Assembly (NCBI GenBank): GCA_033032865.1
Contig: JAWHQI010000005.1
Coordinates: 10,440,001-10,504,000, forward strand
Length of the DNA: 64,000 bases
Reading direction: 5' to 3'
DNA from: Dactylorhiza incarnata
Taxonomy: Eukaryota > Streptophyta > Magnoliopsida > Asparagales > Orchidaceae
Shown: positions 12,194 through 24,303 of the stretch, piece by piece
Layout of the letters: each line of letters begins with the position of its first letter
Position numbering within the stretch: position 1 is the stretch's first letter
Position numbers and translations under genes: made by a program
Notes under the pieces: generated by a model
What the model saw: only the letters and a program-made list of their open reading frames with translations
Database searches by the model: none
Told to the model about the DNA's origin: nothing

Positions 12194-12203
12194 CTATTTA
12201 TAG
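12194..12203 (-). promoter_or_regulatory. TATA box of LTR H
   Basis: CTATAAATAG on the minus strand, at the boundary between the GC-rich array (U3) and the short R-U5 part. Confidence 0.65.
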
Positions 12204-12399
12204 GGTTCTTGAAGTTGGGCTGCAAATAGCCAAAACCTGGTCTGCCAGATTACCAAAATGCCCTTGAACTGGGCTGCAGATAGCCAAATCCTGCTGTTCT
12301 GAGGCGCTAAACGCAGACTAAACCCTCTCCCCGGAACTGGGCGGGAGGGGGTACCTCGCGGGGCTCGGCGAGCCCCCTAACTGGGGTAGGGCGAGACCT

Positions 12400-12999
12400 G
12401 GGGGTCGACTCCCCTGCTGGTCTCGCCCCTCTGCTGGGGCTGGGCGAGACCCAGCTAGGGGCGGCCCCCCTACTGGTCTCGCCCCTCTGCTGGGGCTGGG
12501 CAAGACCCAGCTAGGGGCGGCCCCCCTGCTGGTCTCGCCCCTCTGCTGGGGCTGGGCGAGACCCAGCTAGGGGCGGCCCCCCTGCTGGTCTCGCCCCTCT
12601 GCTGGGGCTGGGCGAGACCCAGCTAGGGGCGGCCCCCCTGCTGGTCTCTCCCCCCTACTGGGGCTGGGCGAGACCCAGCTAGGGGCAGCCCCCCTGCTGG
12701 TCTCACCCCTCTGCTGGGGCTGGGCGAGACCCAACTAGGGGAGGCCCCCCTGCTGTTCTTGCCCCTCTGCTGGGACTGGGAGAGACCCAGCTAGGGGCGG
12801 CTCCCCTACTGGGGCTGGGCGAGACCCAGCTAGTGGCAGCCCCCCTGCTGGTCTCGCCCCTCTGCTGGGGTTGGGCGAGACCCAGCTAGGGGCGGCTCCC
12901 CTGCTGGTCTCGCCCCACTGCTGGGGCTGGGCGAGACCCAGCTAGGGGCGGCCCCCCTGCTGGTCTCGCCCCCCTGCTAGGGCTGGGCGAGACCCAGCG
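12400..12999. repeat. 56-bp GC-rich tandem array in U3 of H
   Basis: About 10-11 units with exact 56-bp spacing at first (GGTCTC at 12419, 12475, 12531, 12587, 12643, 12699), one shortened unit near 12790-12840, then 12850, 12906 and 12962. Each unit holds an inverted pair, GGTCTCGCCC and GGGCGAGACC, so each can form a hairpin. Units differ by only a few bases. Confidence 0.9.
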
Positions 13000-13280
13000 A
13001 GGAGCTCGCCCCCCCCCCCCCCCCCCCGGGGGTCTCGCCCCCCTGCTATTGGGGGCGCGGGGGTGAGAGGAGCTCGCCCCCCTGGAGGGGACGGGGGAGA
13101 GAGGAGCTCGCCCCCCTTGCCTTGGGGCAGGGTGAGAGGAGCTCGCCCCCCTGGGGTATTTCCCCCTGCTGCTAGGGGCGCGGGGGCGAGAGGAGCTCGC
13201 CCCCCTGGAGGGTACGGGGGCGAGAGGAGCTCGCCCCCTTGCCTTGGGGCGGGGTGAGAGGAACTCCCCCCCCCCCTATT
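13000..13280. repeat. Second GC-rich repeat block with C run in H
   Basis: Contains a 19-bp C run (about 13009-13027), then repeats of the type GAGAGGAGCTCGCCCCC. A larger segment is duplicated (about 13055-13140 and 13170-13265). It is related to, but distinct from, the 56-bp unit, and probably arose by local duplication. Confidence 0.8.
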
Positions 13281-13369
13281 CTTGTCCTCGGCCTTTGTGG
13301 GAAAAATAGGTCTAAAAGACCTCTTGGGTCCCGAAGGTTCGCTCGGCGAATTCAGGGTTGTACACTATT

Positions 13370-13545
13370 AATGCCATGACAGTCCTAAAAGAGTCATTAA
13401 GTGAAACCAGGGAGAAAGTCTCTTTATATTCACTGCCTTTCTTTTGAGTAAATCCCTTAGCGAAAGGATGTGTCTTATATCTTTTAATATTACCCTTTGA
13501 ATCCCTTTTGGTTTTAAATATCCACTTACAACCAATAGGTTTCAC
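13370..13545 (-). pseudogene. Copia reverse transcriptase, N-terminal half (element G)
   Basis: KPIGCKWIFKTKRDSKGNI, then FAKGFTQKKG and the YKETFSLVS block, are the hallmark start of copia RT. The frame is cut by the H insertion after the MALIV motif. Confidence 0.85.
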
Positions 13546-13742
13546 ACCTTCAGGTAATGTGAAAAGATCTCAAACATCATTGTCCTTCATCGACCTCATC
13601 TCTTCCTTCATGACATCAATTCACTATTAAAAATTAGAACTCTGAATAACCTGATTGAGACTGATCGGATCATCATCCAACATCTGTTGGCCATCCTCAT
13701 GTTCTTGGATAAAGATGATATAATCATTTGGCACCGCCCTTC

Positions 13743-14102
13743 TTATTTCTCTAGTATATCTCGTTCATGACATATGTTCTTGAGGTTGGTGATTTGTTCA
13801 TTTGGAACTGCATGAGGAAGCTCTTCAACAATTTCTTGATCGGAATTTGTTATTGGAGAAATATTAGGAATGATATCCTGAGTATTGTTAATAACAATTG
13901 TATGAAGCGAAATAAATTCCTCTTCAAAGACAATGTATTTAACCATATCTTCCCTTCCAAACTCGACATCTTCAATGAACCGAGCATTACCAATCTCGAA
14001 AAAAATCTTAGTAGTAGAATCATAAAATTTATATCCCTCAGACTTTTCAGAATACCCAACAAAATAGAGGATTACCATTCTTGTGTTCAATTTGCTTTTC
14101 AT
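13743..14102 (-). pseudogene. Region between integrase and RT (element G)
   Basis: Contains the copia post-integrase motif YFVGYSEKSEGYKFYD and GNARFIEDVEFG. It is one open stretch of 119 codons flanked by frameshifts. Confidence 0.75.
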
Positions 14103-14265
14103 TGGACCGATAAGGCCTAGCCTTAGCTAGACAACTCCAAACTTGAAGATGTTTTAGGTTGGGATTTTGACCAGTCCAAAGATCATAAGTGGTTTTTTGT
14201 ACTACTTTTGTTGGAACTCCATTGAGGATATAAACTGCAGTCCTGAGTGCTTCACCCTAAGGTTA

Positions 14266-14541
14266 TTATGGTAAAGAAGAATGAGCAATCATACTTCTCA
14301 CCATATCCTTAAGCATCCTATTTTGCCCCTCAGCAACTCCATTCATCGTAGGGGTACCACGCATGGTGTGCTGAGGGACTACACCATGCTCCTTTAGAAA
14401 TTTGGTAAAAGGGCATGAATGATGTTCTTCGGATTCATCATATCTACCATAGTATTTGCCACCACGATCAGGTCTGACAGCTTTAATCAATTTACAAAGT
14501 TGGCTTTCAACCTCAACTTTATAGACTTTAAATATGCCCAA
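14266..14541 (-). pseudogene. Integrase core fragment (element G)
   Basis: Carries the second catalytic Asp (VRPDRGGKYYGRYD, where the usual form is RSDRGGEY) and the catalytic Glu (MNGVAEGQNR). The first catalytic Asp region is lost in frameshifts upstream. Fragment of the copia DDE integrase. Confidence 0.8.
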
Positions 14542-15166
14542 TGACTATGACTTCTCATGAATCAGATAGATGTAGACCTAATGAGAGTAATCATCTATGA
14601 ATGTGATATAATATTGTTGGCCATTCCAAGATTCCATAGGGAAAGGTCCACAAATATTAGTATGTATTAGTTCTTAGACATCCGTAGCTCTTTTTACACA
14701 TATCTTCGTTATGTTTGTTTCCTTCCCTTTTATTCAATCTATGCACACCATAAGTCTATAAAATCAAGGGAAACAAGAATTCTATCAGACACAAGTCTCT
14801 CAATTCTCTATTTTGAGATATGGTCTAAATTCTTGTGTTGTAAAGAGGCAGAATTTTTATTAATTAATTTTCATTTTGTACCTCTTGAATTAACATGCAA
14901 AGTTTCATTATATGAAGCAACTGTAATACGCAAATATAAGTTATCATTATTAGATAAATATCCACTTCCAATAAGATTTGAATTCAAAATGAGAGTAAAT
15001 TTATTATTTCTAGAAGAAATTAATGATACCAAAAATTGTCAAATATAGAAATAGAGTTCAAATTATGTCTAAAAGATGGTACAACAAAAGTGTCAAACAA
15101 ATCTAGGAACTGACCAGTCTCTAATAATAACCAGAAATTGTCTATAGCTTCAACTTCAACTAATTT

Positions 15167-15766
15167 TTATTGCCCACAATCACTTAGTTTTTGGCAGCTC
15201 GAGAAACCCAGTATTGACACACTTAAGCGAGTAGTATCACTTGAATCAATCCACAAAGTGTGTTTATGTATATAAGTTAAATTAATTTTAAAACAAACTA
15301 AAGTGAAAAGTGTACCCTTCTTAGCACACCAGGCGTGATATTTGGCACAATATTCTTTCATATGTCCACCCTGAAAAAAGAAACAGCGGTAACCCCTATC
15401 CTGTTCCTTTTGTGGCTTCCTTTCTCGAGGTCCACATGTAGATTGCTTTCTTTTCTGTCCTTTGTCAGATGGACCAACTTCCATATGAGTACTTTTAGTG
15501 CAATCCTGCTTCAATCTTTCTTCTTCTTTCAAACAAAATGAAATGAACTCATTAAGTGACCATTTCTCCTTTTGGTAGTTATAGCAGACCTTAAAATCAT
15601 TGATTTCTGAAGGAAGATAAAATAAAATAAATTGCACAAGCAAGTCTTCCGCCAAATCTAACTTTAGTGCTTTTAGTTTTGAAGTAAGAAGAGATAATTC
15701 CATAATGTACTTTCTAACAGTACTTTTGCCCTTATACTTAAAGAAAACAAGCTTCGTAAGAAGCAT
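15167..15766 (-). pseudogene. Gag of element G
   Basis: Copia gag (UBN2-type) C-terminal part: KYKGKSTVRKYIMELS and LKALKLDLAEDLLVQFIL, followed by a K/R-rich stretch. The zinc knuckle reads CFFFQGGHMKEYC, in which the second Cys of CX2C is replaced by Phe, so the knuckle is broken. The protease that should follow is not recognisable. Confidence 0.75.
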
Positions 15767-17440
15767 GCTTGTCTCCGCCTTATCATTTTAAGCAAAATGT
15801 TTTCCAAGGGCATCGAGGAATTCTAAGGCAGGGTACCATCATCAGTGCCCCTAAAGGCTTCTGGAATGCCTCCTTCATGATCATTAGACATATGCGATCC
15901 GAACGTTCCCAACATTCATAGCTTCATATCACCTCAGCAAAACTATCATATGAAAAAATGTGGGAGGTTCAGTCCTAAGCGAAAGGTCCATGTCCATACA
16001 ACCTAGGATGATCATGATGCTTTTTTCCTATCTTTAAAATTAGATCCATTACGCATTGGTATTGAATTGATGTTGGCAGAAATAGTAGAATATAATTATG
16101 AGTTGAAAGAAAAAAATTCAAATATTAATTTACATGCCCATAAAAAATAAATTACACATCACAATTCACATATTAAATTCTTTAAATTATGGTGGGGCCC
16201 ATCACAAGATACTCAGCGGAACATCGACATTTAGTCTTTGGATAGAAATGTCGATTCCAAGTGGTCTTTTTCGTGTAGTAATCAAATATTGACAATAGGC
16301 CCTGTCAAACAGTTGGTCTTTCTTTGGACTGAAATATTGCTCACATGGAGAATGAAATAATGGTCACATATATTATTACTACAAGTGTGCGTGCAATTCG
16401 ACTAAACATTAATCTTCCTTTGGGTCGTTAAATATTCGCATGAACTACTCACCCACTACAATCTTAATAATGCTAAATTAAATCAATCTATATAAGAGAG
16501 CCCACTTTGGCAAGATGTCATTTCAATTAATTTATTGAGCAAAGTTAGATATTAAATTATTGTGACACCATTTAATGTGTTTTATTTAAAGTTCAAATTT
16601 AATTAATCCGCATAGAATAGGTACACGATCACAAAATTGAACCGGCGATTATATTTAAAATTTGACTAGCTTAGAGTAAGCACGATTATAAATGTGCGCA
16701 AGTGTAGTTGCAAAAATTTAGAGACATATTAACTTTAATTAAAATAATATTTTAAATTTCTTTTTAAAATATTATTTTATCCAAGTATTAAAATTAATTT
16801 GCTTGAAAAAATTAAGGTATTAAATCGAACATAATATGACAATACCTGAATATTAATTACTAAATAATAATAGCTTTATTATTTTATAATTAAAGACCCA
16901 AATTTTTTCTGAAATGGAGTTCAAGTGGGGTTAAAGAATTAATTGAATTACAATATTTAGAGCCTCGTAATTTTATAAATTTAATTGGAGTTGAATCCAT
17001 GAATTAAATCGAGTCTTATGTAATTACTGAAAGTTTTTTACGAAAATACTAATATCATCATTATTTTATAGTATATATATATGATACTTTAATTTCATAA
17101 ATTAAGCAAGAATTAAATAATCCACGTTAAGTAGGAGAATAAACAGCGTCCAAAATTTGCCCACCAACAGCTCCAAAAGGTAGTCCAAATTTGACTTAAA
17201 TTGAGTCAAAATTTGGGCCACCAAAATTACCCAGAATATAGATAAATTATGACATGATATAATTTAAAAGATGTCATAGATTGGGGGCTGCAGAAAAGAA
17301 CCAAAATTTGTTGCAAAATGAGTCCAAAAATTATGCTGATTTTGGCGACAAAATTTGAACAAATCTGGGCAAAAGAAAAAGGTAAAGAAGGTAAAATCCA
17401 AGAAATTGCCGAAGATCCAGGTGAATCGACATTGAGCCTA
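15767..17440 (-). other. Long AT-rich leader of element G
   Basis: No coding potential beyond remnants of the gag N-terminus near 15770-15960. The rest, between the PBS and gag, is very AT-rich. The start of gag is not preserved. Confidence 0.5.
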
Positions 17441-17452
17441 GCTCTGATACTA
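17441..17452 (-). other. Primer-binding site of element G
   Basis: The minus strand reads TAGTATCAGAGC, one base from the plant initiator tRNA-Met complement TGGTATCAGAGC. It lies 2 bases inside the LTR. Confidence 0.75.
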
Positions 17453-17454
17453 CT

Positions 17455-17919
17455 TGATAGGTAGAATCCGTGAAACCATAACAGATATAGATCTATTTTA
17501 GTCAAAACAATGAGAAGAATACATGAGCGGAAGCATACCTGAATCCATGATGGCTAGATTGTTGCGATCGGGGATCTTCCAAGTCTACATGGTCTTGATG
17601 AAGAAGATGACTCATCATTTTCCTTCTTAGTCCCTCTCTAGCGATGTTATATTAGGGCTGAATGAGAGTGAAAAAAAATTATATACCTTATTACCCCGGG
17701 ATCCTAACCTATTTATAGCAAAACCATAATGTGATAATTTTTCATTTAAGCCTATCATATAAATATAAAACGATACTTGATATCCACACTTAATTTGAAC
17801 CGTCCATAAAATATGAAACATAATCGACCCGATTAACACCTAAATTAGGTCCAGGTTAATGAAAGCCTAGTAATACACATAAATAACATATTTGGACAAT
17901 ATGATTATTATTTCTAACA
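17455..17919 (-). repeat. 5' LTR of element G
   Basis: 465 bp. On the minus strand it starts TGTTAGAAATAA (17919) and ends CCTATCA (17455), next to the PBS. A TATA box (CTATAAATAGG) lies near 17707-17718. The 3' partner was not found. Confidence 0.75.
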
Positions 17920-17924
17920 TCGAT

Positions 17925-20482
17925 TCCATTTCTGATTATGTATAATGTTTATGTCTCTATATCTAGAAATGATTAATTTTTGCCATTTATCAGTTATCTA
18001 TTTGGTCGCATCTATTATGATTATAGCTTATGGGAAGACAAAAATACAAAATTTGGTTCTACGTATGGATCGCTGGAGTGTCAAACCAGAGCGCTCAACC
18101 ATCAGAAGTTCAAAACATCTAGCAAAATTCTTAAAGCATGATGATCAATTTGACTACTGATCTACGATCTTTGGAGACCAATGCCCTCGATGATCACCAA
18201 CCTTTGTATACTAAATCAATGAAGTTGTTATATGTCATCAACCCTAGACTATGAATGTTGAATTGTCCATTGGTTACCATAATGTCAACGTCTATCTTTG
18301 ATCAGTAATCCAACACTAAACTGCTAGCGACAACCTTTATATTAATGTAAGATCTCTAAAGCACACAGAAGGGATATCCCAAAGGTACAAGTACATCACC
18401 TACTCTTGTGTTGGTTGTTAATAATGGAAAATGGCTAGATAATGGGGGATAGGGGAAGAAGAGAAAGAATAGGGGAAGGGAAGAAGAAAACTGTGTAAAA
18501 TTTTATTAAAAATTTTCATGCTCTCTAATTCAGCATTAGTACAATTTATAACCCAAATATCAAAGAGTTCACATTACATAACAAGATATGTGGCATAATT
18601 CTATACATTTAATCTATTAGACCCGTTACATAGCCTTCGCGTTTTGAAATTGACGTCCGCGCAGTTTGGCCATCAATAAAAAATTTGTTGATTTAATTCA
18701 CTCTTGCATGGATAACTTCTTGAATTTATGGCTAGTTGACTTAAAGTTGTTGTTCCCAGAAGTAGTAGTTGCAGTTTCCCCTCAACAAGATGTCTATTTG
18801 AAGCTAAGCTTAGAAGAACAAAAGCAAATTCTCAAATGTGTCAAATACATGCCCACATGAAGTGATGTCTTGCAGCGAAATCCTTTGCCAACAATGGTTA
18901 CCGCGATGGGCTTTATGTTGATCACTAAAATAACAACGAGTAAAATATTCACCTGATTCCAATGGAAATGGACGTGAATTAACATCCCGATAGAAGCATG
19001 AAAAAGATCAACGAAGACTTTCCTAATGTATTTAATTTACTCAATAGTATGATGTGAAAGATTAGTTGAAGAAATCATCACCCCCGCAACAAAAGAGCAT
19101 TGTTCAAGGATTACTCTTATCATTGCCCCAAGTAACAAGCAAACTGAACGCAACCAATGCTAATTTATAGAGTAGTCATTGGTATGGGATGAAAGGGGTA
19201 ACATCAGCTTAAGGAACCAAGGAACACTTGTAATAGTCATGAAAGTGCAGATCATGAACAAAGATGTAGCCTTGAAGTTGTTCCTTGAAAAATGCAAGAA
19301 GATCCACATAGAACTAAAAGTAGGCAAAGAGCAAGCCAACAACACAATCCTGTAGAGTGAGAGTTCTTAAAGTCCCATGACCATGGATGCGATCTTATAA
19401 GACTGGGAATCCTTTTAGTATGAGAGTCGAATGATTCCAGCATTTTCAACTTCATGGTTACCCGCTTCAACAATTCCTCTGGGATTGAAAAATAATAGTG
19501 ATAGTTGTGGCATGACAGTTTTGAATGAACTCATTCTTGAATGTGATGGTGTTGGAAGGCAATAGAAAGTTATACTCTTCAATCTTCAACCGTGTTGTAG
19601 GTACAAAAATATGTTGTGGTGCTAGCATAATTTCAGAATAGTGGAGGGTTTCACAAATGGTGAAAAAGTCACCAGCATTGGGATTGAACTTTTTAAGAAT
19701 CGTGCTGTTAAATATTATTATTTTTGGCGATTACAAATCAATGTTCATCGGAAGTTGAACTTCAAGAATCATGATTTCTTATATAAATTTTTGGTCTTCC
19801 TCAACAAGACCATGAAGTATAATGTCAAGCCACTACAATGTTTTATCTATTGTCTTGTCATATTGTTTATTGCAGAGCGCTAACTCATTGAAGAAAGATA
19901 ATAGAAGGTGAGCAGATTATTGTCGCATGTCAAAGACGGTATCAATGAGTCGCTGAAAATGCTTGTCCATGTGTTGCTCTAAGACATCAAAGTGATTGAG
20001 CATGCGCTGCTTGTCCTCTTTGATATCATCGAATAAGTCGCCCGTCAATGTGGAAGGTTGCGGTCGTTGACAAGAACAAGGATACATATTTCATATTGGA
20101 AGATGCCTCAGTTTATAATTTGGATTGAAATTTCTGAGAATCCTCCGTGGAGAAGTTCTTGAGTTCTTAATATTACTCTTATTGTCGTTGGACTAGAATG
20201 TGTAGCTTCAAAATGAGGTGTCATGGATCGAAACTTTGGTAAGTTACATTCGTGATTTTGGAGAATCTTGGAGTTCTTTATTTCTCCATATCTGGAAATC
20301 CATTATAGCGACAGTAACAAGAGAGATCTTTCAACCACCACTTTGATTCAATAAGGTATGACATTTTGGATTGTTGAATTTGGCGAGGAGATCATAGTGT
20401 CTAGAGATAACTAGGTTACTACTTGTTTTCTGGTGGCCATGACGCTGTCCATAAGGATCAACAAATGGAGATCATCACAATT
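17925..20482. other. Unassigned decayed sequence left of the hAT
   Basis: No intact gene. On the minus strand, 20460-19050 contains interrupted coding-like stretches (for example ATG-ATRKQ near 20440, and a stretch around 19630-19250) whose family I do not recognise. A GA-rich purine tract occupies about 18425-18490. It may be an old retroelement gag or a decayed host gene. Confidence 0.35.
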
Positions 20483-20857
20483 AAGGGTGGATCCAAGAAT
20501 TTTGACTAGGAGGCCAAACAAAAGGTGAAGCCAAAAAATAAAAATAAAGAAAATTGATAAGATTTTAAATATAAAAAAATCATAGATAAATTTTGGAGAA
20601 AATAAATCATCTATCTTCAACAAGAAAAAAAGGACACAAACAACCAAATACATATCACATTAATTGTTCACGATGATTTTTGACTTTCTAGAATTCATCT
20701 ATGGTATAATCTTTGTTAATTTTCTTCACTATTTCTCGATCAATATATAAAGTCATGCAATTTGCAAGAGTTCATCCTCCATCTTGTTGCGAAGTCTTGT
20801 TTTAACAAATTTTATTGAAGAAAATGACATTTCTGTGGTTGTTGTTGAGACTGCATG
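20483..20857 (-). pseudogene. hAT transposase C-terminus and 3' end
   Basis: The minus strand from 20857 encodes VSTTTTEMSFSSIKFVKTR, followed by the LRNKMEDELL motif, then after one frameshift TLYIDREIVKK.. and a stop at 20690-20688. This is the hAT C-terminal dimerisation region of the TTF/DUF4371 (ZMYM1-like) type. About 200 bp beyond the stop, the plus strand reads GGGTGGATCCAAGAATTTTG, resembling the GGCGGAGCCAGG-type terminal repeats of these transposons. It continues directly from the piece ending at 45070. Confidence 0.75.
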
Positions 20858-21184
20858 AGTCAAAATGAGTCAAGGGCTGAAGATGTTCGTAATACTGAAA
20901 TCGAGAAAGTGATGCCTCAGACCCTACTATCGACTTGGATAGTTGGGGTGAAACAGATTCCAGAAAAAGCTGAAGAGCAACTATCAGGAGAGCTCCTAGT
21001 CAAGCAAAAGAGAGACTGCTCTCCCAGCCGCTATTAAGTCTCAGGGCATAATCTATTAAAATTTTTGATGAACCGTTTAGGAGTAAGCAGGAGTTGCATC
21101 AACTAGGTTATAGCCAAGCAACCACAATGCCACACAAAACACAATTGTCTTTATTGAATCACAAAACTTCATTACATCTAAATT
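20858..21184. other. Unidentified segment between hAT and element A
   Basis: Joins the hAT remnant to the truncated RT of A. The right part, read on the minus strand (21184-21060), has a polyadenylation-like CAATAAAG and resembles the edge of a copia LTR. The left part (about 20870-21040) has an open plus frame of 60 codons unlike its neighbours. Origin unknown; a deletion scar is likely here. Confidence 0.35.
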
Positions 21185-24100
21185 TTTTAGACAATTTTTA
21201 AAAGAGTCTCCAAAGACGAAGAAGTCATCCATGAAGACTTCCATTATGTCTTCTACTAGCTCGCCAAATATTGTCAGCATACATCTTTGGAATGTAGCTA
21301 GCGCATTACAGAGGCCAAACGGCATTCGTCGATATGCGAAGGTGCCGAAAGGGCAAGTAAAAGTCGTTTTTTCTTGGTCCTCGGGTGAAATAGGGATTTG
21401 GAAAAATCCCGAGAGACCATCAAGGAAGCAATAAAAAGGATGACCGGAGAGACGCTCTAAGATTTGATCAATAAACAGTAACGGAAAGTGGTCTTTTCTG
21501 GTGGCATCATTTAGTTTTCTGTAGTCGATGCACACCCTCCAACCCGTAACAGTGCGAGTTGGGATTAATTCATTATTCGTGTTTGCCACGACCGTTATAC
21601 CGCCCTTTTTTGGGGCGACTTGTACGGGGCTTACCCACGTGCTGTCGGAAATAGGATAGATAATCCCCGCGTCGAGGAGTTTAATAATTTCAGTCTTAAC
21701 GACTTCTCGCATGTTCGGGTTAAGTCGCCGTTGAGGCTGAATTGTTTTGCGGGGGTTTTCTTCGAGAAAAATTTTGTGGGAGCAGAATGAGGGGTTAATT
21801 CCCCTGATATCGGAAATTTGCCATGCAATTGCACGGTGATGTTTAGATAAAACTTCAACCAATTCGGATGTTTCCGAATCGGTTAAAGTAGACGATATTA
21901 TAACCGGAAGTTTTAAGTTCGCGGCTAGAAAAGCATATTTTAAATGGTCGGGGAGTTGCTTAAGCTCCAAGACCGGAGGTTCTTCATAGGAAGTGGAGAT
22001 TTTTAAATCTTTCGAATCAAAAGGCTCGAAAGGCGAATTTGGCGGTAATTCGTCTAAAGGAGGTTGATTCGCCAGATCCGAATCGTCTATCATTAAAGAT
22101 AGCAATTCCGAAAGAGAAGAACACTCGTCCATAAACGCGGATTCCAAATTGAAACAGGAATCATCATTCGATAGTGAGTTCCGCATGGAGGGGTTGATAT
22201 GTAAAGTAATTTCGTCGTCTCCAACTCGAAGGAGGAGGCGACCGTTACTGACATCGATTAACGCGCGGGAGGTTGCGAGAAAGGGGCGACCGAGGATGAT
22301 GGGTACCTCGACGTCCTCCTCTATGTCCAGGATGACAAAGTCTACTGGGAAGATAAACTTGTCGACCTTGACCAGAACATCCTCCGCTACCCCGATTGGG
22401 TACTTTACCGAGCGATCCGCGAGTTGGATGCTCATTTTTGTCGGACTCGGGATGCCTAAATTGAGTTTTTTGAAAAGAGAAAAAGGCATCAAATTGATGC
22501 TGGCGCCTAAGTCCGCAAGAGCGTACTTTATTAACACATTGCCAAAGAGACACGGGATGGAGAACCATCCCGGGTCGTTCAGTTTTGGCGGCAATTTGTT
22601 AAGGAGAACAGCCGAACATTCCGCATTAAGGGAAACACGCGAAACATCCTCGAGTCGCTTTTTATTATAAAGCAACTCCTTAAGATATTTCGCGTATTTC
22701 GGCATTTGGGAGAGTGCCTCGCAGAAGGGGACGTTTATTTGAATTTGTTTTAAAATACGCAAAAATTTTTGATAATTTTCGTCCTCCTTCTCTTTATTAA
22801 TTTTAGACGGGTAAGGAATTCGAGGACTCGAAACATTCGGCGCAACCGGAGAATCCGGAGCAATTAGAATCGAGGAAGAGGGTGGAGGGGTCGGAGGCGA
22901 AATGCATACCTTAGGCTCAACCCGCAATGGGGAGACGACCTCCTTGCCGCTTCGAAGGGTTATAGCGTTGGCATTTTCCCTGGGGTTCGGCTCCGTATTC
23001 CCTGGTAGGGCTCCGTATGGCCGCTCGGAGACCATCTTTGCAAGTTGTCCAACCTGGTTTTCCAAGTTTTTAATCGATCCGATAAGATTCCGGATATTTG
23101 AATCGTTGGACGCGATGTATTTAGACAAAACATCTTCGAGCGGCGAAGGTTTTGGAGGAGGAGGCTGGAATCCCTGCGGAAATCCTTGAGGATTCATATT
23201 TGGGGGCCTCTGAGCATTGTTAGGATTGCTCCAGGAGAAATTAGGGTGGGTCCTCCAACCCGGATTATAATTATTACTATACGGGTTGTTATTAGGGTTG
23301 AAGCGGGGCCTAACCGGATTACCGAGGTAATCCACCGATTCTTCGATTACGTTATTATTATTATTATTATTCCAAGCGGGAGTGGAGGAGGAAACAGTCA
23401 TCTCCGCCACCTGCTTACTTAGTCGCTCTACCTGTGAGGCTAAGAAAGTAGTGGCGTCCACTTCAAAAAGACCAGCCGGTTTATTAGGACGCGACCTTAG
23501 CACGTTCCATTGGTACGCGTTCATGGCCATTTCGTCGATCAGAGCTTGAGCGGTCTCCGGGGTTTTGTTGTTTAACGTTTCCCCGGAGGCCGCATCAATC
23601 ATCTGCCGCGTAGAAAAATTTAAACCATTATAAAACGTCTGGACCTGTAGCCAAGTTGGTAGCGCGTGATGAGGACACCTACGCAAATATTCTTTAAAAC
23701 GCTCCCAAGTCTCATAAAGAGACTCAGAATCGAATTGCACAAAGGATGTGATATCCGTGCGTAGTTTTGCGGTTTTTGACGGAGGAAAATACTTAGTTAA
23801 GAAAAATTCCGTCAATTGGGCCCACGTGGTTATGGACCCTCTCGGAAGAGAAGTCAACCACGATTTGGCCTTTGACCGTAGCGAAAATAGAAATAAGCGT
23901 AAACGAATGGCGTCATCAGTGACGCCATTAATTTTAAAGGTGTCGCATATTTCTAAAAAGTTTGAAAGGTGCTGATTTGGGTCCTCATCTGCAAACCGTC
24001 GAATTGAATCGACTGTTGTACCATTTGAATTATGCTGGATTTTATTTCGAAATTATTATTATTAACTGTTGGGCGAGTAATACTTGATCCTGTATCGTCC

Positions 24101-24303
24101 AAATTCGGCCGGGCATAATATGCCATGGTCCGGGCCGGGGCCGCATTTGGAATTCGATCGCCCATATTTGCAGTATCTCCGATTGACTCTTCGGGGGTTT
24201 CGAGTAAGTTTTGATCACGAGATCGGATACGCTCACGAAGAGTGCGCTCGATTTCGGGGTCAAAAGGAATAGTCGAATCGTCCGATGAGCTTCCTCGGGT
24301 CAT
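21185..24303 (-). pseudogene. Gag-protease-RT of element A
   Basis: Starts at the ATG at 24303 with FDPEIERTLRERI, as in gag of F. A single-base deletion near 23988 shifts the frame. Read past it, gag continues (LRLFLFSLRSKAKSWL, TWERFKEYLRRCPHH, MIDAASGETL), then an asparagine-rich stretch, a VGQLAKMVSERPYGALPGNTE block and AITLRSGKE. The protease shows ADLGASINLMP and IILGRPFLAT. RT carries VDYRKLND-type, MPFGLCNA and FMDDFFVFG active-site motifs and stops at KNCLKNL, where homology ends. No zinc knuckle was seen. Apart from the one frameshift the frame is open for about 900 codons, so the decay is recent relative to the truncation. Confidence 0.85.

Larger units (their letters stand above)
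11883..13364 (-). mobile_element. Solo LTR H inserted in the RT of element G
   Basis: 1,482 bp bounded by TG (TGTTGAAACC) and CA (GGGTTGTACA) and flanked by perfect 5-bp copies of CTATT (11878-11882 and 13365-13369). The insertion splits the G reverse transcriptase between ALIV and AYFDLEL. A minus-strand TATA box at 12203-12194 defines a U3 of about 1.16 kb to its right and about 0.3 kb of R-U5. No internal domain is present, so it is best read as a solo LTR left by LTR-LTR recombination. U3 is very GC-rich, unlike all surrounding DNA. Confidence 0.85.
10593..17919 (-). mobile_element. Element G: decayed Ty1/copia (Tork/TNT-like)
   Basis: Copia domain order on the minus strand: LTR (17919-17455), initiator-tRNA PBS, gag, integrase, RT, RNase H. 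It is broken by many frameshifts and stops and by solo LTR H inside RT. The gag and RNase H regions resemble the Tork/TNT1 group. The 3' LTR was not found, so the left limit given is only the last coding homology. Confidence 0.8.

Noticed and set aside
12400..12999. Regular repeats with hairpin potential, CRISPR-like
   Set aside because: Units are contiguous 56-bp tandem copies without unique spacers, inside a plant LTR.
13063..13257. GC-rich plus-strand frame of 64 codons
   Set aside because: Translation of tandem repeats (RGARPPG); no evidence for a protein.
20858..21040. Possible organelle DNA insertion
   Set aside because: Different texture, but I recognise no plastid or mitochondrial gene, so the idea is unsupported.
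22149..22670. Plus-strand 173-codon frame
   Set aside because: Shadow of the gag-protease frame of element A.
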